Assembly: GCA_022747635.1 (NCBI GenBank)
Contig: JAKTNV010000008.1
Location: forward strand, 909,001-973,000
Length of the DNA: 64,000 nt
Direction: 5' to 3'
DNA from: Hetaerina americana
Taxonomy: Eukaryota > Arthropoda > Insecta > Odonata > Calopterygidae
Under the pieces are notes generated by a model. The model did not search any database, had not been told where the DNA came from, and saw only the letters and a program-made list of their open reading frames with translations. Positions within the stretch are counted from its first letter, which is position 1, and each line of letters starts with the position of its first letter. The position numbers and the translations under genes were made by a program. Below are positions 11,330 through 21,797 of this stretch, piece after piece.

Positions 11330-11438
11330 ACATATATAATATATATATATATAAAAAATATATATACATATATATTATGTATATATATAATATATATTAT
11401 ATATATAATATATAATATATATATATATAATATATATA
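11330..11438. repeat. TA-rich microsatellite
   Basis: Imperfect TA repeat between a Penelope 3' end and a SINE head. Confidence 0.9.
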
Positions 11439-11703
11439 TGGGTAGCAGTAGTCCAGTGGGTAGAGCGTAGGACTGCTGACCGGAGGGTCCCGGGTTTGAT
11501 TCCCGGGCAAGGCACTGTGGGCACCCGCAGCTCCACCCAAGCTATGTGATTTTTCGGGTACCAGATCCTCCTGGGAAACCATAACGGCACAGGGAAAGGA
11601 ACTGGCCCCCCTACCCTAATGTGTGAATTTCACACGCCGTCGGGCTTACTAGGAACTGTACCATCACCTACTAAACCGACCTTCGGGTTGATTACTGTGT
11701 TTA
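11439..11703 (+). mobile_element. tRNA-derived SINE
   Basis: A tRNA-like head has an A box (TAGTCCAGTGG, 11449-11459) and a B box (GGTTTGATTCC, 11493-11503) at the usual spacing, followed by a body ending in TTACTGTGTTTATGG and then TA repeats. The 3' part recurs at 12448-12540 and a diverged copy at 56690-56965. The B box stem is complete (CCCGGGTTTGATTCCCGGG), so an RNA polymerase III promoter may still be present. Confidence 0.8.
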
Positions 11704-11787
11704 TGGTTATATATATATATACATATATATATAATATATATTTATACATTATATATATATATGTATATGCATATATATATCATATGC

Positions 11788-11820
<33 letters not shown>

Positions 11821-11834
11821 AATATATAATATAT

Positions 11835-11886
<52 letters not shown>

Positions 11887-11889
11887 ATA
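11704..11889. repeat. TA-rich microsatellite
   Basis: Imperfect TA/TATG repeats, forming the tail of the SINE and abutting a Penelope fragment. Confidence 0.9.
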
Positions 11890-12425
11890 GGACGGGGAGG
11901 AGGGATTGCACGAGGCGCGGTGGTTGTTAATCCTAAAGTTCAGGAGTGTGGAACATTGGCCTAGGTAAAAAGGCTATGAAGGAAGGCCTTCTTGGTGAGG
12001 AATGGATGTGTATAAGGTGGTGAAATCGATAGTAGCCATAGTAATTTTGGTGTCAGGAGGGAGGGAAGTTGAGTGGAGCAATCTGAGGAAGTGGTAGGTA
12101 TCTTTTATAAATGAGGGTAGGGAGTGAACTAAAGGTTGGAGATAGTGGTCCACGTAGGCGGAAATTCTTTCGGTCGGAGAGCTACGAGAGGAGACTATAG
12201 GGCGGCCTGGATTGTTGGGTTTGTGGATCTTAGGAAGGATGTAGAAGTGAGGGGTGTGTGGTTGGGAAGGGGAAAGGAGGGAGATGTCCCTGGGGGATAG
12301 ATTCTCCTTAGGGCCGTTGTCTCGGAGGAAAGCGTTGTCTCGGAGGAAAGCGATTATTTCTTTTTGGAATGCGGGATAGGGTCAGCAGGAATATGTTGAT
12401 AGGAAGAAGTGTCGGAGAGTAATCT
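11890..12425 (-). mobile_element. Penelope-like element fragment: RT N-part joined to GIY-YIG
   Basis: The minus strand from about 12262 to 11976 reads continuously through Penelope reverse-transcriptase motifs: FYILPKIHKPNNPGRPIVSS, SPTERISAYVDHYLQP, LPSFIKDTYHFLRLL and MATIDFTTLYTSIPHQEGL. It then jumps at about 11970 to the GIY-YIG piece FYLGQCSTLLNFRINNHRAS. The catalytic middle of the RT and the linker are deleted. Upstream, FLRDN is duplicated in tandem (about 12330). It cannot be active. Confidence 0.8.
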
Positions 12426-12447
12426 GTTCCCCACTGTAATTCCTGTA

Positions 12448-12540
12448 AATCAGTAATTTCACCCGCCGCATAGGCCGTAGTACTGGGTGAACTCTGCCAT
12501 CACGTATCAAACAGACCTTCGGGTTCATTACTGTGTTTAT
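12448..12540 (+). mobile_element. SINE 3' tail fragment
   Basis: It matches 11618-11703 of the tRNA-derived SINE (ACCTTCGGGTT, ATTACTGTGTTTATGG), followed by TATATATC. The tRNA-like head is absent. Confidence 0.65.
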
Positions 12541-12559
12541 GGTTTATATATCAGAATAT

Positions 12560-14180
12560 ATTATGTATATATTTGAGGGGTAAGTATATGGTTCAATAAC
12601 AATGCCTAAGTGTAATCTATATAAATAAGAACCATTACTATCTACAATCGATAAAACAGATTAAAAAAAGGCCAAATCAAGTATTTTTAGATCGCACAGA
12701 TAGGTGGTCACGCCATTTAATTCTTTTCGGTAATTGAATGAGAGGAGGTATATACGCAAAAGAGAATGCACGGCCGTGTGTTTCGTTAAGAGAGTAGAAA
12801 TAAGAAGAAGGGAGTGTCCTTGGAAGTTTCCACGGTAGCTCGAGTGGTGAAGAGCGTAGGCCCAGCACGTCAAAAAGTATCCTTGGCTAACTCGGAAGTA
12901 GCATGACATTCAAACAACAAAGGTGAGGTCAACGGATATCAAGAAGGAGAATGGATCAAGCCGAAAAGATGTTTTACCACGGAGAAGTAACCATATTCAA
13001 AGCAGATTATCTTAGAAGCATGGAAACATTTAATGAAGGAATTTAATCATTGGAAAGAGTGAGGAAAACTTTCGCCATATTTCTTTTTCTAAGAAATCAA
13101 ACAAATTCCAACAATTTTATCACTGATTTATTTTATTGTTCAGCATATTTTGCGACAAATGCTCTCAAGAACTCAAGAGGGAATCGGGGTGCGTGATTTA
13201 AATAAAAGATAAACGTTGAAATAAAGTCCGGCGAAAAATGAGTTGACCATTGAAAATTGTAGAGACGTATTTCAGTTACCATTTAACTATGATAATTATA
13301 TTTTAATTAGGAGTCTATTAAATCTGCGTTTTTAGCGCGACTCGACGATGACAGTGAGTGAAACTACCAGAAACCTACCCAGAATACCAAACGCTTATGG
13401 TGCCTACTCAAGTGGCAAATCATGCATTCACAAGTTGCTCCTACAAGCGGGGAAAATGTCAATACGTCGTCAGGTATCCCCATGTACGTAATTAGACCTT
13501 TAAAGCAAAAATACTGAAAGTATAAAGCTCCACACAAGACATGAGTCTCTTTGTTACCAAACATATAAACACTAAAAGGCAAAAGAAGAAAGATTCCGCC
13601 GTACAATTCAAGATAATGTGGATTTCACCATATTAATATGATATCTTCCTCGTTAAATATTGATCGAGGGCATGGGATGGCAGTTGATATGAATAGATAA
13701 ATATAAAGCAGCAGTGGAGTATGACTTACTCCAACAATGGACAACATGATATTTGTATTGATCAATCAATATCATTTTCGTTTACTTTCGTTTCCTGTCA
13801 ATCGAATGCCCGACTGTTCTCCGCTGTCATGCTGTAATGAATAGAAGCCCACGACCTTCCATCTTGAGGGAAATTGAGTAAAATAGGGACATTGTGGCCA
13901 TGAAAATCTGTGAATTAAAGAAAAAAGAAACAGTTAATTTATTAAATGTATTCCACATGCACACAATCATACGTGAAGAATATAAGAATGATAGCGGTTG
14001 ACAAAATTCTAAATAATAAACATGCCGCTTTACCAAACACAAACATTTTATTTATGAAGCGCCAAAACGGGTATAACATATACGAGAGCGGGGAAGCTTG
14101 TGTAAGGAACATGATCACTTGCTAGGAAGGATGCAAAGGACGAGCATCTTTTCACACACTATCTCAGGATACTGAATTAT
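12560..14180. other. No recognisable gene
   Basis: AT-rich sequence. The small open frames (12661-12909, 13364-13606 and 13827-14042, all minus) show no domain or conserved motif. Confidence 0.5.
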
Positions 14181-14189
14181 ATCTATATA

Positions 14190-14300
<111 letters not shown>

Positions 14301-14378
14301 GATGTAGATTTGTAGAATATAGAGACACTCACAATATGTTATTTGACGTTTCGACAGCTCGGCTGTCGTCTTCAGATT
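14301..14378 (-). mobile_element. Penelope-like 3' end fragment
   Basis: Read on the minus strand, a hammerhead-like motif is followed by AAATAACATATTGTGAGTGTCT and then a TA repeat. This matches the plus-strand order at 11212-11330 (AAATAACGTGTGAGTGTTCT), so it is the 3' end of the same retroelement type. Confidence 0.6.
14345..14375 (-). ncRNA. Hammerhead-ribozyme-like motif
   Basis: The minus strand reads CTGAAGA (fits CUGANGA), an extra C, a 6-bp stem GACAGC / GCTGTC with a CGA loop, GAAA and CGTC. The core residues are all present, and GTC is a canonical cleavage triplet with a minimal stem III. It matches the Penelope-type minimal hammerhead layout. Confidence 0.5.
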
Positions 14379-14384
14379 CAGATA

Positions 14385-14859
14385 GAAAAGGAAGGAATAC
14401 AAACAGACGGTAGAAGAAATCATGGAGGATGGTAAAGAGCTAAGTACTATCGAAGAAAAATGGGAAAGTATCAAGGAAGGGTTATCTAAAGCCGCAAAAG
14501 ACACTATTGGAACTGTTAGCGCTGAAAGGACTGGGAAACCATGGATCACGGATGAGATGATTACATAGAAGGATGAGCGGCGAAAATGGAAGAATATAAA
14601 TACAGAATTAGGCAAAATGAAGTACAAAAATTAAACAATAAATTGAGGCGGGCAACAAATAAAGCAAAAGAAGCATGGTGGAAGATGCAGTGCGAGGATA
14701 TGGAAAGTCTTCAGAGGAAGGGTGAAATCGGTGCGCTGTACAGCAAAGTTAAATCGTTATCGGGAAGTAAGAAAGGGAGATCAACGATTGCAGTTAGAGA
14801 TAAGGGGGGTAAGGTAATAGTTGACGCAGGAAAGATCCAAGAGAGATGGAAGGAGTATA
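14385..14859 (+). mobile_element. RTE LINE, left part (interrupted by mariner)
   Basis: The left piece of an RTE element that continues at 16184. It encodes the linker between endonuclease and RT, including NKLRRATNKAKEAWWKMQCE and GEIGALYSKVKSLSGSKKGR, close to the copy at 23.9-26.6 kb. One stop (TAG, about 14566) and other changes break the frame. The sequence ends exactly at the mariner target TA. Confidence 0.85.
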
Positions 14860-16183
14860 TAGGGTTCGTCCGGAAAATAAGTGTTCTGAGCTCAGGAAAA
14901 AAAATGTATTACACTTTTACATATCTTAAGCTAATATTCCTCAAAATAGGACCCTTGTGAGTCGATACACTTGTTCCAGCGGCGTTCCCATTCCTGGAAC
15001 GCTCCCGCGAAGGCATCATCGGGAACCTCTCGAAGACACGTCGTCACGGCCTCTTTGACGGCGTCCAAAGTCCCGTATCGCGTTCCTTTCAAACTCCTCT
15101 TTATCTTCGGGAACAGAAAGAAGTCCGGTGGTGCCAAGTCCAGGCTGTAGGGCGGGTGCGGCAGCGTTGCCACGCCGTGCTTGACCAAGAAGTCCGACAC
15201 GACAAGCGCGGTGTGAGACGGCGCATTGTCGTGATGCAGCCGCCAGATGTTTTTGATCGCTGGCCGGACGCGGGCGACTCGTTTTCGAAGCCTCTCGAGC
15301 ACTTGGACGTAAAATGCAGCATTTACAGTTTGTCGTTCAGGCACAAATTCGTAGTGGACGACTCCCCTTTTGTCAAAAAAGACAATGAGCATCGCCTTGA
15401 TCCGAGATTTGCTCATGCGAGCTTTCTTTTGACGGGGTGATGATGTGGTGTGCCACTCCGCACTTTGTCTCTTCGACTCCGGGTAGTATTCAAAGATCCA
15501 CGTCTCGTCACCCGAAACAACGTTCTCTAAAAAATGTGGATCATTTTTGCAGTGATCCGCAAGTTGTGTCGCGATTTCCAAACGATTGAGTCTTTGATCA
15601 TCACTGAGCACTTTCGGCACCAACTTTGCACAAATTTTTCGCATCTGTAATTGGTGCCTAATAATTTCGTGCACTATTGTTTTTGGCATATTACACTGCT
15701 CTGCTATCATCCGAACACTAAGACGACGATCAGAGTTCAGTACATTGCGAACTTTTCGCACATTTTCGTCGGTGAGTGTCGGTGATGGGCGTCCAGGCCG
15801 TGGTTCGTCGTCGACCTCTTCTCTGCCCTCCACGAACATCTTGTGCCACCGAAAGATCATGTTTCTGGACATGGCTGACTCCCCGTAAGCCTGGTTAATC
15901 ATACCGACAGTTTCGGTAGACGATTTCCCAAGCTTTACCGCAAATTTGATGGAATAACGCTGCTCCAAAAACTTCGGCATCGCGTTCCGTGACGTGGGTC
16001 GAGCGTGGAGGTTCGCGTTAACAGAGCTCCTCACTACACCACAGCTCTGAGCCGACTGCCTTTTTCAGCGTCGCTTGCCAACATACCCCCCTCCAATCGC
16101 AGCCCGTCAGAGCGGTGCTGGGCGCGCCTGGAGCAGCGCGCCCAGCCCAGGAGTCAGTACACTTATTTTCCGGACGAACCCTG
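14860..16183 (-). mobile_element. Apparently intact mariner (DD34D) inserted in an RTE LINE
   Basis: 1324 bp with terminal inverted repeats AGGGTTCGTCCGGAAAATAA..., almost identical at both ends apart from the first base, and flanked by TA at 14858-14859 and 16184-16185. It interrupts an RTE frame whose two sides still join in line with the undisturbed copy elsewhere in the window. It carries one long transposase frame. Confidence 0.95.
14931..15980 (-). CDS. Mariner transposase, full length
   Basis: 349 codons from the start preferred here (MPKFLEQRYSIKF); an upstream in-frame Met adds 18 residues that are not part of the family. Two helix-turn-helix regions occupy about residues 1-110. The catalytic residues are Asp158 (SGDETWIFEYYPES), Asp251 (LHHDNAPSH) and Asp286 (APPDFFLFP), with 92 and 34 residues between them, as in Mos1-type transposases. 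The C-terminus WERRWNKCIDSQG is complete. The usual YSPDLAP reads YSLDLAP (Pro to Leu), which might reduce activity. It cuts and pastes the element at TA targets. Activity is inferred from the open frame only. Confidence 0.93.
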   Translation of the reverse strand: MPKFLEQRYSIKFAVKLGKSSTETVGMINQAYGESAMSRNMIFRWHKMFVEGREEVDDEPRPGRPSPTLTDENVRKVRNVLNSDRRLSVRMIAEQCNMPKTIVHEIIRHQLQMRKICAKLVPKVLSDDQRLNRLEIATQLADHCKNDPHFLENVVSGDETWIFEYYPESKRQSAEWHTTSSPRQKKARMSKSRIKAMLIVFFDKRGVVHYEFVPERQTVNAAFYVQVLERLRKRVARVRPAIKNIWRLHHDNAPSHTALVVSDFLVKHGVATLPHPPYSLDLAPPDFFLFPKIKRSLKGTRYGTLDAVKEAVTTCLREVPDDAFAGAFQEWERRWNKCIDSQGSYFEEY

Positions 16184-16900
16184 TATAGATGAACTCAGAC
16201 CAACAAAGTTAGACATTGAAAAAGAAAATGACGTAGAGGAAGACAGCTTAGGTCCAAGCATACTAGACAATGAGATAGAAAGGGCACTAAGGGAGATGAA
16301 ACTAAATAAGGCCGTGGGGGTAGATAACATTCCCGTGGAACTTTTAAAATGCTTAGGAAAATGTGGGAGGAAGAGGCTATATGGGCTGATCCGTAGTATT
16401 TATGAGGAGGGAATCTGGCCGGAAGACTTTGTGAGATCAGTTTTAGTTCCTATTCCGAAAAATATGAAAGGTTCATTATGTGAGGACTAAAGGACGATAA
16501 GTTTGATATCCCACGCAGCTAAAGTTGTTCTCAGGATCATAAACAAAAGGATAGAGGGTAGGGCAAATGATTACTTAGGGGATGATCAGTTTGGGTTTAG
16601 GAAGGGGAGAGGTACGCGTGATGCCATTGCAGTAATGAGATTATAAATCGAGAGGAATATAGAATACCAGCAGGAGGTATTTGCCTGTTTCGTAGATTTC
16701 GAAAAAGCATAAGATAAAGTGAATTGGGAAAAAATAATGAGTATATTGCAAAAAATAGGAATAGATTGGCGGGAAAGGAGGCTAATCCGCAACCTGTACA
16801 GATCTCAGAGTGCTCAGGTTTGTATTGGGGAACGGGGAGTCCGGATGGACAGTATTAGGAAGAGGTGTAAGGCAGGGTTGTCCATTATCACTTAAATGAC
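16184..16900 (+). mobile_element. RTE LINE, right part (RT region)
   Basis: This continues the element from 14859: LRPTKLDIEKENDVEED, then MKLNKAVGVDNIPVELLK and PEDFVRSVLVPIPK of the reverse transcriptase. Stops at 16487-16489 (CEDstop), 16644 and 16710 kill the frame. The sequence stops before the FADD motif, near RQGCPLS, so the 3' end is missing. Confidence 0.85.
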
Positions 16901-16959
16901 TTACCTTTCAGAGTATACCACACGAGATTAATGCAGACATGGAGATAGCATTTTTAAAC

Positions 16960-17760
16960 GTATATTGACTCAACAGTTTCATGTATATTGGTAGACCCGT
17001 AATTGTTACGGGAGACAGCAGGTCACACCGACCGACACAATTTTATCGTTTCTTTCCATTTCTTTCGTTTAATGGGAAAAACGTGTCCATAGAAATAGAA
17101 TAGGATTTGAAAAACTATAAAAAATAACTAGTATACCAAGAAATGCTAAATTATACCGAAATTTCATAGTCAAACTTTCCAAGTGGCAGGTGACCTATTC
17201 TCTTGAGCAACGCGTCTTCTTTTCGCCTTAAGGTGAATATGCAGATGCGAAGGAAAACTTGGCCCAAATCGATGAACGTTTTCGGACCTGGCCCACTTAC
17301 CTATCTAAGAAACTAAAAAAATTCTAATGCTATTCTCTAAATCCAGTCCGAGATGGACACTGTTCCATGCATGTATCCCTCTGTGACCGCAACCAGGCAT
17401 GTAACTGGAGGGGGACAACGATTCCGCAATGAGTCAGTCATCCACGTCTACACTAACGCCCAGCGATCCACCAAAAAGAGATGTCTGTGTCAGCGGGTGC
17501 GCAAGCACACCTAGTGGGCTGGGTAAGGGTGGGGAAGGATATTTTTAAATGTTAGGGAAAGGGAAAAAACATTGAAAACAGAAAAAACGTGCATATATGG
17601 AGTGAGTGCTAAGCGGAATTCCTTATTTCCAAACAAGAGTTAATTTCACCCACTTCAAAATTCCTTTGGTATTCGAAACAGGTGGGATTAAAAATGAGCC
17701 CCAATCACTCACTGACTAATCCGATAATAGACCACCACCATGAGTGGTGCTCGGTGGACG
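16960..17760. other. No recognisable feature; 3' flank of tetraspanin exons
   Basis: The last tetraspanin exon was sought here on the minus strand but no convincing one was found. Confidence 0.4.
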
Positions 17761-17763
17761 CAC

Positions 17764-18003
17764 CTTGAAGAGGATGGACAAGATGCCGAGGAAGCCCAGG
17801 GGAAGCATCCTTTCCTCGATGAATCGCGATAGGGCTTGGGCGCACCCTCTGGATCGGACGTCGCCGCCCCCTGGGCAGAAGTAGTTTCGGGCGTCTTCCT
17901 CCTCCTCATCAGGCGCCCTTTGCGCCTGCACGCAGCAAGGGCTGGGTAGCAAGGGCCCTTTCAAGATGAAGTCCAACGGTCCAGCCACGCCGCAGCAATC
18001 CAT
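17764..18003 (-). CDS. Tetraspanin exon, large loop and TM4 start
   Basis: Acceptor CTTCGCAG before ATGGATTGCTGC; donor AAG|GTGCGT. 240 nt, phase 0 at both ends. It holds CCG, PSPCC, FCPGG and RGC. An acidic insert (APDEEEEDA) lies in the loop. Confidence 0.75.
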
Positions 18004-20533
18004 CTGCGAAGATCCATCCATCCATTCGCATCTTTCGTGAAAAACAGGTTACGGTTTGGCAGCCGGGTACGCATTTCTATCTGCTGTCTCTAATCGTCGA
18101 ATTTTTAAACTGATTCGGACTCTCCGCAAATTTCAAGCTTAAAAAAAGGATGGGATTCTAAATTTTAAATATCATTTCAAACCCTAATGAAGTCGATGCG
18201 GAGTAATCGGAGTTTGAAAGCTTTCACGATTTGGGATTTTGAACTGATAGTTCTTAGCAGCGACATTCCGAAGGCCACCTAAGTGAGAAAATTGGACTTA
18301 TTCATCGGTTCAAACTTCGCTGCGTACGCATTGAACTCTTTTATCTGCTGAGCTTCGCTTCGGGGTATAGATAAATGAATTGAGATATGTAACTGTTTTT
18401 TAATGGCTCACGCGATAAATATATGAACAGATTCATCCGGCTAACATCATCTGACTTTTTTTCTGCTTCCATCGCAACCGCACGCCGAACTGCCAAATGT
18501 GTTTCAATGAGACACTTTCTAAATATTATGAGGACAATGCCCGATCAATTCGACCATTTAAAAACAGATCAAATCTGAAGTAAGAAAAAGGAGAAAGTTT
18601 AAAAAATAAAAACTTAAAGAGATAATTATTCCGATATTATAGATGCACGTCCAGTACTTACGTGCAAAGTAAGGGAGTACAACCACGTCCTTCATCGATA
18701 ACTTTAATCGTGATTCTTTTTCTTCTCTAAAAAGAAACCAGAAGTGAACGAGGGAAGTGAACCAGGTGATCAATTGAGTTGTAAGACCTTGGGAAATGCT
18801 TCCAGCGGAGTGAAAATTCATGACAGGATTTATATTATAGGAATATAATGACATATACTAATAGGAAATGAAAATACGAGTCACAGATGTCGTTGTTTAA
18901 AAAAACAAAAATGTGTAGTGAGCGGTAGGGTTCCAAAAGGGCATACATACGGTGTTCTATCCATACCAAGCTTATTTTTAACCTGAAACTACGTTGAAAG
19001 TATTAAGTAGACATTTCTACAAAATTAGATCCTGATGTTTGTGAACAACGACGGGAGTAATCATTTGAAATCCGAAATCCTGCTGATTCGAGGTGGGTCC
19101 CATGTGCCAACCAATACTCGAAATTTGTTTCGAATGCGCCATGCATGGAAATAATTCAGAGCGTTTTAAGTACACCCAGTGACGTGTGCAGAGTGAAGTC
19201 CACTCTGCGAATGGATCCGAGCTTTTGATTCGTTTTGAAACCAGCAAGAAGCAAAACGCTCTCAGGGTTTGAAATTCTCAAGGTTAATGTATCGTTTGAA
19301 TGAATTCATCCGGGAATATGGAATAGGGTCCACATGTATTATTGAATTAACAGCGAGCATAATTATAAAAACACCAAACAGGAAATGTAACTACCATAAA
19401 CTCCAAGACACTGCGGGAGAGAACAGTAACTATTAACGGAGTCATCCGCTAATGTGCATTTCAATGCAACAATTTCAGAGCGTAAAAATCTTTCGCCTTG
19501 ACCAGGACTCGAACCCGGATCCCAAAACCCGGAACCCAAAATTTAAGAGTTTAAGAGGACGCAACGATGGCTTAAAAGTACTCGGCATTGGACATCGAAG
19601 AACCCGGGTTCAAATCCCGGTCAAGGCGAATGATTTTTACACTCTGAAATTGTTGCATTAATTACCATAATTTTAGGAATTATAAATTTCAAAACTACTC
19701 AAGATAGCGAAACACTGGCGAAGCATTAACTATAATATATACCATTCTAACTCACGAAAATGGGACATGCTATTAAAAAATGTCTCAGCGAATTGAGTAA
19801 AAATAATACTTTGACGTTTCAGCAACGATCCACTCATTGATGTGCCTTCAATCGATAATCAATGATGTAATCAAGTGAAAGGTGAAATAAAAAGTGTTCT
19901 TTGGCACATAGTAATTTGAGCGAGACTAATTCAGCCATGGTTTTCAATGGCCTCTCGAAATAGCCCCAGCACTCCGGAAACAGGCGTTGCTTACCTTTGT
20001 CTGTAAATCATTCCAAAATCGACCGTCTGGAGTCGCCCGGGTCGAAAAGAGATCAACTTCCCACGTTTCCAGCGCATCAAAATATCTGTAGAGGATTTTC
20101 TCGATGGAATAACAATATTCTTTATTTACTGAAAACATCCACGACGATGCCGTGGCTTCCATGATAATCAGCAAACCTTCGAAGAGGAGGAACTGTCGAA
20201 AGTAAACGAAGCAAAAGAGCAATGAAGGGAAGTTATCGCAAATATCATTATCGCAGGCATATCATAGAGACTCACCATCCATAATAATCGGAATCTCTTC
20301 ACCAGCACGAAGATGCCGAATACGAATACTGGTATGGAGAACACGGAGGACGACACAATGATGGCGAGGGGAGTCTGGATGCTGGCCGACAACTCCCGGC
20401 TGCAGAGCCGCCCACATCCCCTGCCCTTGTCGGCAATTTCGGAAGCGTGAACATCTCCAGTAAGAAAATCCACATTGGAGCGGATCTCGCCCAGGAAAAT
20501 GGAAGCTGTGACTAACAAAGCGATGCTGTAGAC
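17764..20533 (-). CDS. Tetraspanin, partial (three internal exons)
   Basis: Three exons (20276-20533, 19995-20192, 17764-18003) join in phase 0 to give 232 codons of a four-span tetraspanin. Order: second half of TM1 (VYSIALLVTASIFLG), a small loop with two Cys, TM2 (LAIIVSSSVFSIPVFVFGIF), TM3 (FLLFEGLLIIM), then the large extracellular loop with WNDLQTK followed by MDCCGVAGPLDF (the CCG hallmark), PSPCC, FCPGG and RGC, and the start of TM4 (LPLGFLGILSILF). Tetraspanins organise membrane protein complexes. The first exon (start codon, N-tail) and the last exon (end of TM4, C-tail) were not found. An inverted SINE unit sits in the second intron. A specific subfamily cannot be assigned. Confidence 0.7.
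19400..19658 (-). mobile_element. Inverted (head-to-head) tRNA-related SINE unit
   Basis: A 259-bp unit between target-site duplications TAACTACCATAA (19388-19399) and TAATTACCATAA (19659-19670). Its long arm reads on the minus strand: a tRNA-like B box (GGTTCGAGTCC), GGTCAAGGCGAA, a body with CTGAAATTGTTGCATTG, and a tail with CATTAGCGGATGACTCCG. A short arm on the plus strand repeats the head (B box GGTTCAAATCC) and body as far as GTTGCAT. The arms face each other at their heads. The same architecture occurs at 60941-61099. Confidence 0.75.
19995..20192 (-). CDS. Tetraspanin exon, TM3 and loop start
   Basis: Acceptor TTCGACAG before TTCCTCCTC; donor AAG|GTAAGC. 198 nt in phase 0, encoding FLLFEGLLIIMEAT through FWNDLQTK. 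Confidence 0.7.
20276..20533 (-). CDS. Tetraspanin exon, TM1 end to TM2
   Basis: Acceptor CTTTCAG before GTCTACAGC; donor ATG|GTGAGT. 258 nt in phase 0, encoding VYSIALLV through RLLWM. Confidence 0.7.
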
Positions 20534-20903
20534 CTGAAAGTTTGAGTGACCGAGTTTATTGTCCTCTTGGTACGTATATTCGGAACTAGGGTTCATCAAA
20601 CGAAGAGTGGGAAATATTGGAGTATGAGAAAGTTAAGGGGAAGTTGTAGCGTTGGTTTAGACCTCATCTAGAATAGGCGTCGAGAGTGTCTGGAAACTTT
20701 CGCAGGAGGACCGATTTCCTAGGAATCTAACGGGATACGGAGGAAAGCTGCTCGAACCCAGAAAAATCATTATGAACGACCGGAAAGCGTCACACTTGGA
20801 AGGGCTTTCCGTGGCGAAATTGGTTACACGAAGATTATAAAGGTACCACTTCAACTTTTGGGAAATAAACAAGCCATTTAAGTTTGATACTAAAACAGGA
20901 GTA

Positions 20904-21454
20904 CAACGTGTGATCAAAAAAAGATAGAACAGATTTTATAACTTGTTTATTTCGACGGATACAGCTTAATCGAACTGGTCGCCCTCAAAGTACATGTCTT
21001 GGACGACACACCTTTGCCAACGTTTCTTCCAGCTCTCGAGCCCTGCCTGTGCAAGCGGCCTTACGGATCCTCTTTAGGTCTGCCATACAATTAGTTTTAA
21101 TGTCCGCAATAGAGTCGAATCGGCGCCCTTTCAAGGTTGATTGTCCTTTGGTAACTAAAAAAAGTCTGATGGAGCCACGCCTGGAGAGTAGAGTGACTGC
21201 GGGATCATGGAAGTTCCGGTTCTGGCGAAAAACTCTGTCAAGATCAGCGCCTGGTGGGCTGTTCCTCTAGCTCCTTCATTGCTGAAGTTGCACGCGGCGA
21301 CAAACAGGTTAAGACGCGTACCGCCGCTGCTGCGCAACCACTCCACGTTTTAGTCGCCAGATATGTCGCTAGATGGAGCACTGCCTCTCGTTTTGATCCG
21401 TTGAACGGTTTGCGCAGAATAAAATCAGTCCAGTCTATTTTTGATCACACCTTG
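20904..21454 (-). mobile_element. Internally deleted mariner (551 bp)
   Basis: The ends are imperfect inverted repeats: CAACGTGTGATCAAAAA on the left and the complement of TTTTTGATCACACCTTG on the right; TA lies on the left, CA on the right. The minus strand retains the end of a mariner transposase: LYSPGVAPSDFF with the third catalytic Asp, a LKGRRFDSI-like stretch, and the C-terminus YFEGDQFD. The N-terminal two thirds are deleted. Confidence 0.8.
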
Positions 21455-21797
21455 CATTCTCAGCGCCGCGTCACGCTGGTCGGTGAGAGCGGAGTGGAAA
21501 GTTAAGGGACATTGAGGGCCAAAGCGATCCATATTTGGAATCGTTTTTCACTCGTGCACAATTCGTAGTCACAACAGCAGTAGGGACCCTTGTAGGATAT
21601 TTTGAACTTCACATATTCCATGAATCTCAACATTTCTAATGGCTGGTGACCAAATACACCTTCGTGGAGGTGACCTTCCGATTTAAATCTCTTTGCAGGA
21701 AGGATGATTTGAGATTAGGGAGGCCCAATATCAATTTGCTTGGCCTTAAGCTTTCCATTTTGATGCCTCGAGAGAAGCGTTTAAAAAAATTATCTTA

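Larger units (their letters stand above)
10280..11330 (+). mobile_element. 5'-truncated Penelope-like retroelement
   Basis: This comprises the end of the GIY-YIG endonuclease frame (10429-10674), a pyrimidine-rich 3' untranslated region (11040-11170), a hammerhead-like motif (11212-11244) and an end that runs into a TA repeat. Homologous 3' sequence occurs at 14301-14378 on the other strand, and homologous GIY-YIG sequence at 11890-11970 and 5820-6250. The reverse transcriptase is missing. Confidence 0.75.

Noticed and set aside
11439..11510. Genuine tRNA gene
   Set aside because: The A and B boxes are good, but the sequence continues into a repeated body and tail, so it is a SINE head.
11261..11822. 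Several open frames rich in Tyr and Ile
   Set aside because: They are translations of TA repeats and of the SINE.
12836..12900. Possible tRNA gene (GGTAGCTCGAGTGGTGAAGAGC)
   Set aside because: Only an A-box-like stretch; no B box or acceptor stem pairing. At best a decayed SINE head.
17000..17760. Last exon of the tetraspanin
   Set aside because: Searched for an acceptor followed by the end of TM4 and a short tail; none was convincing.
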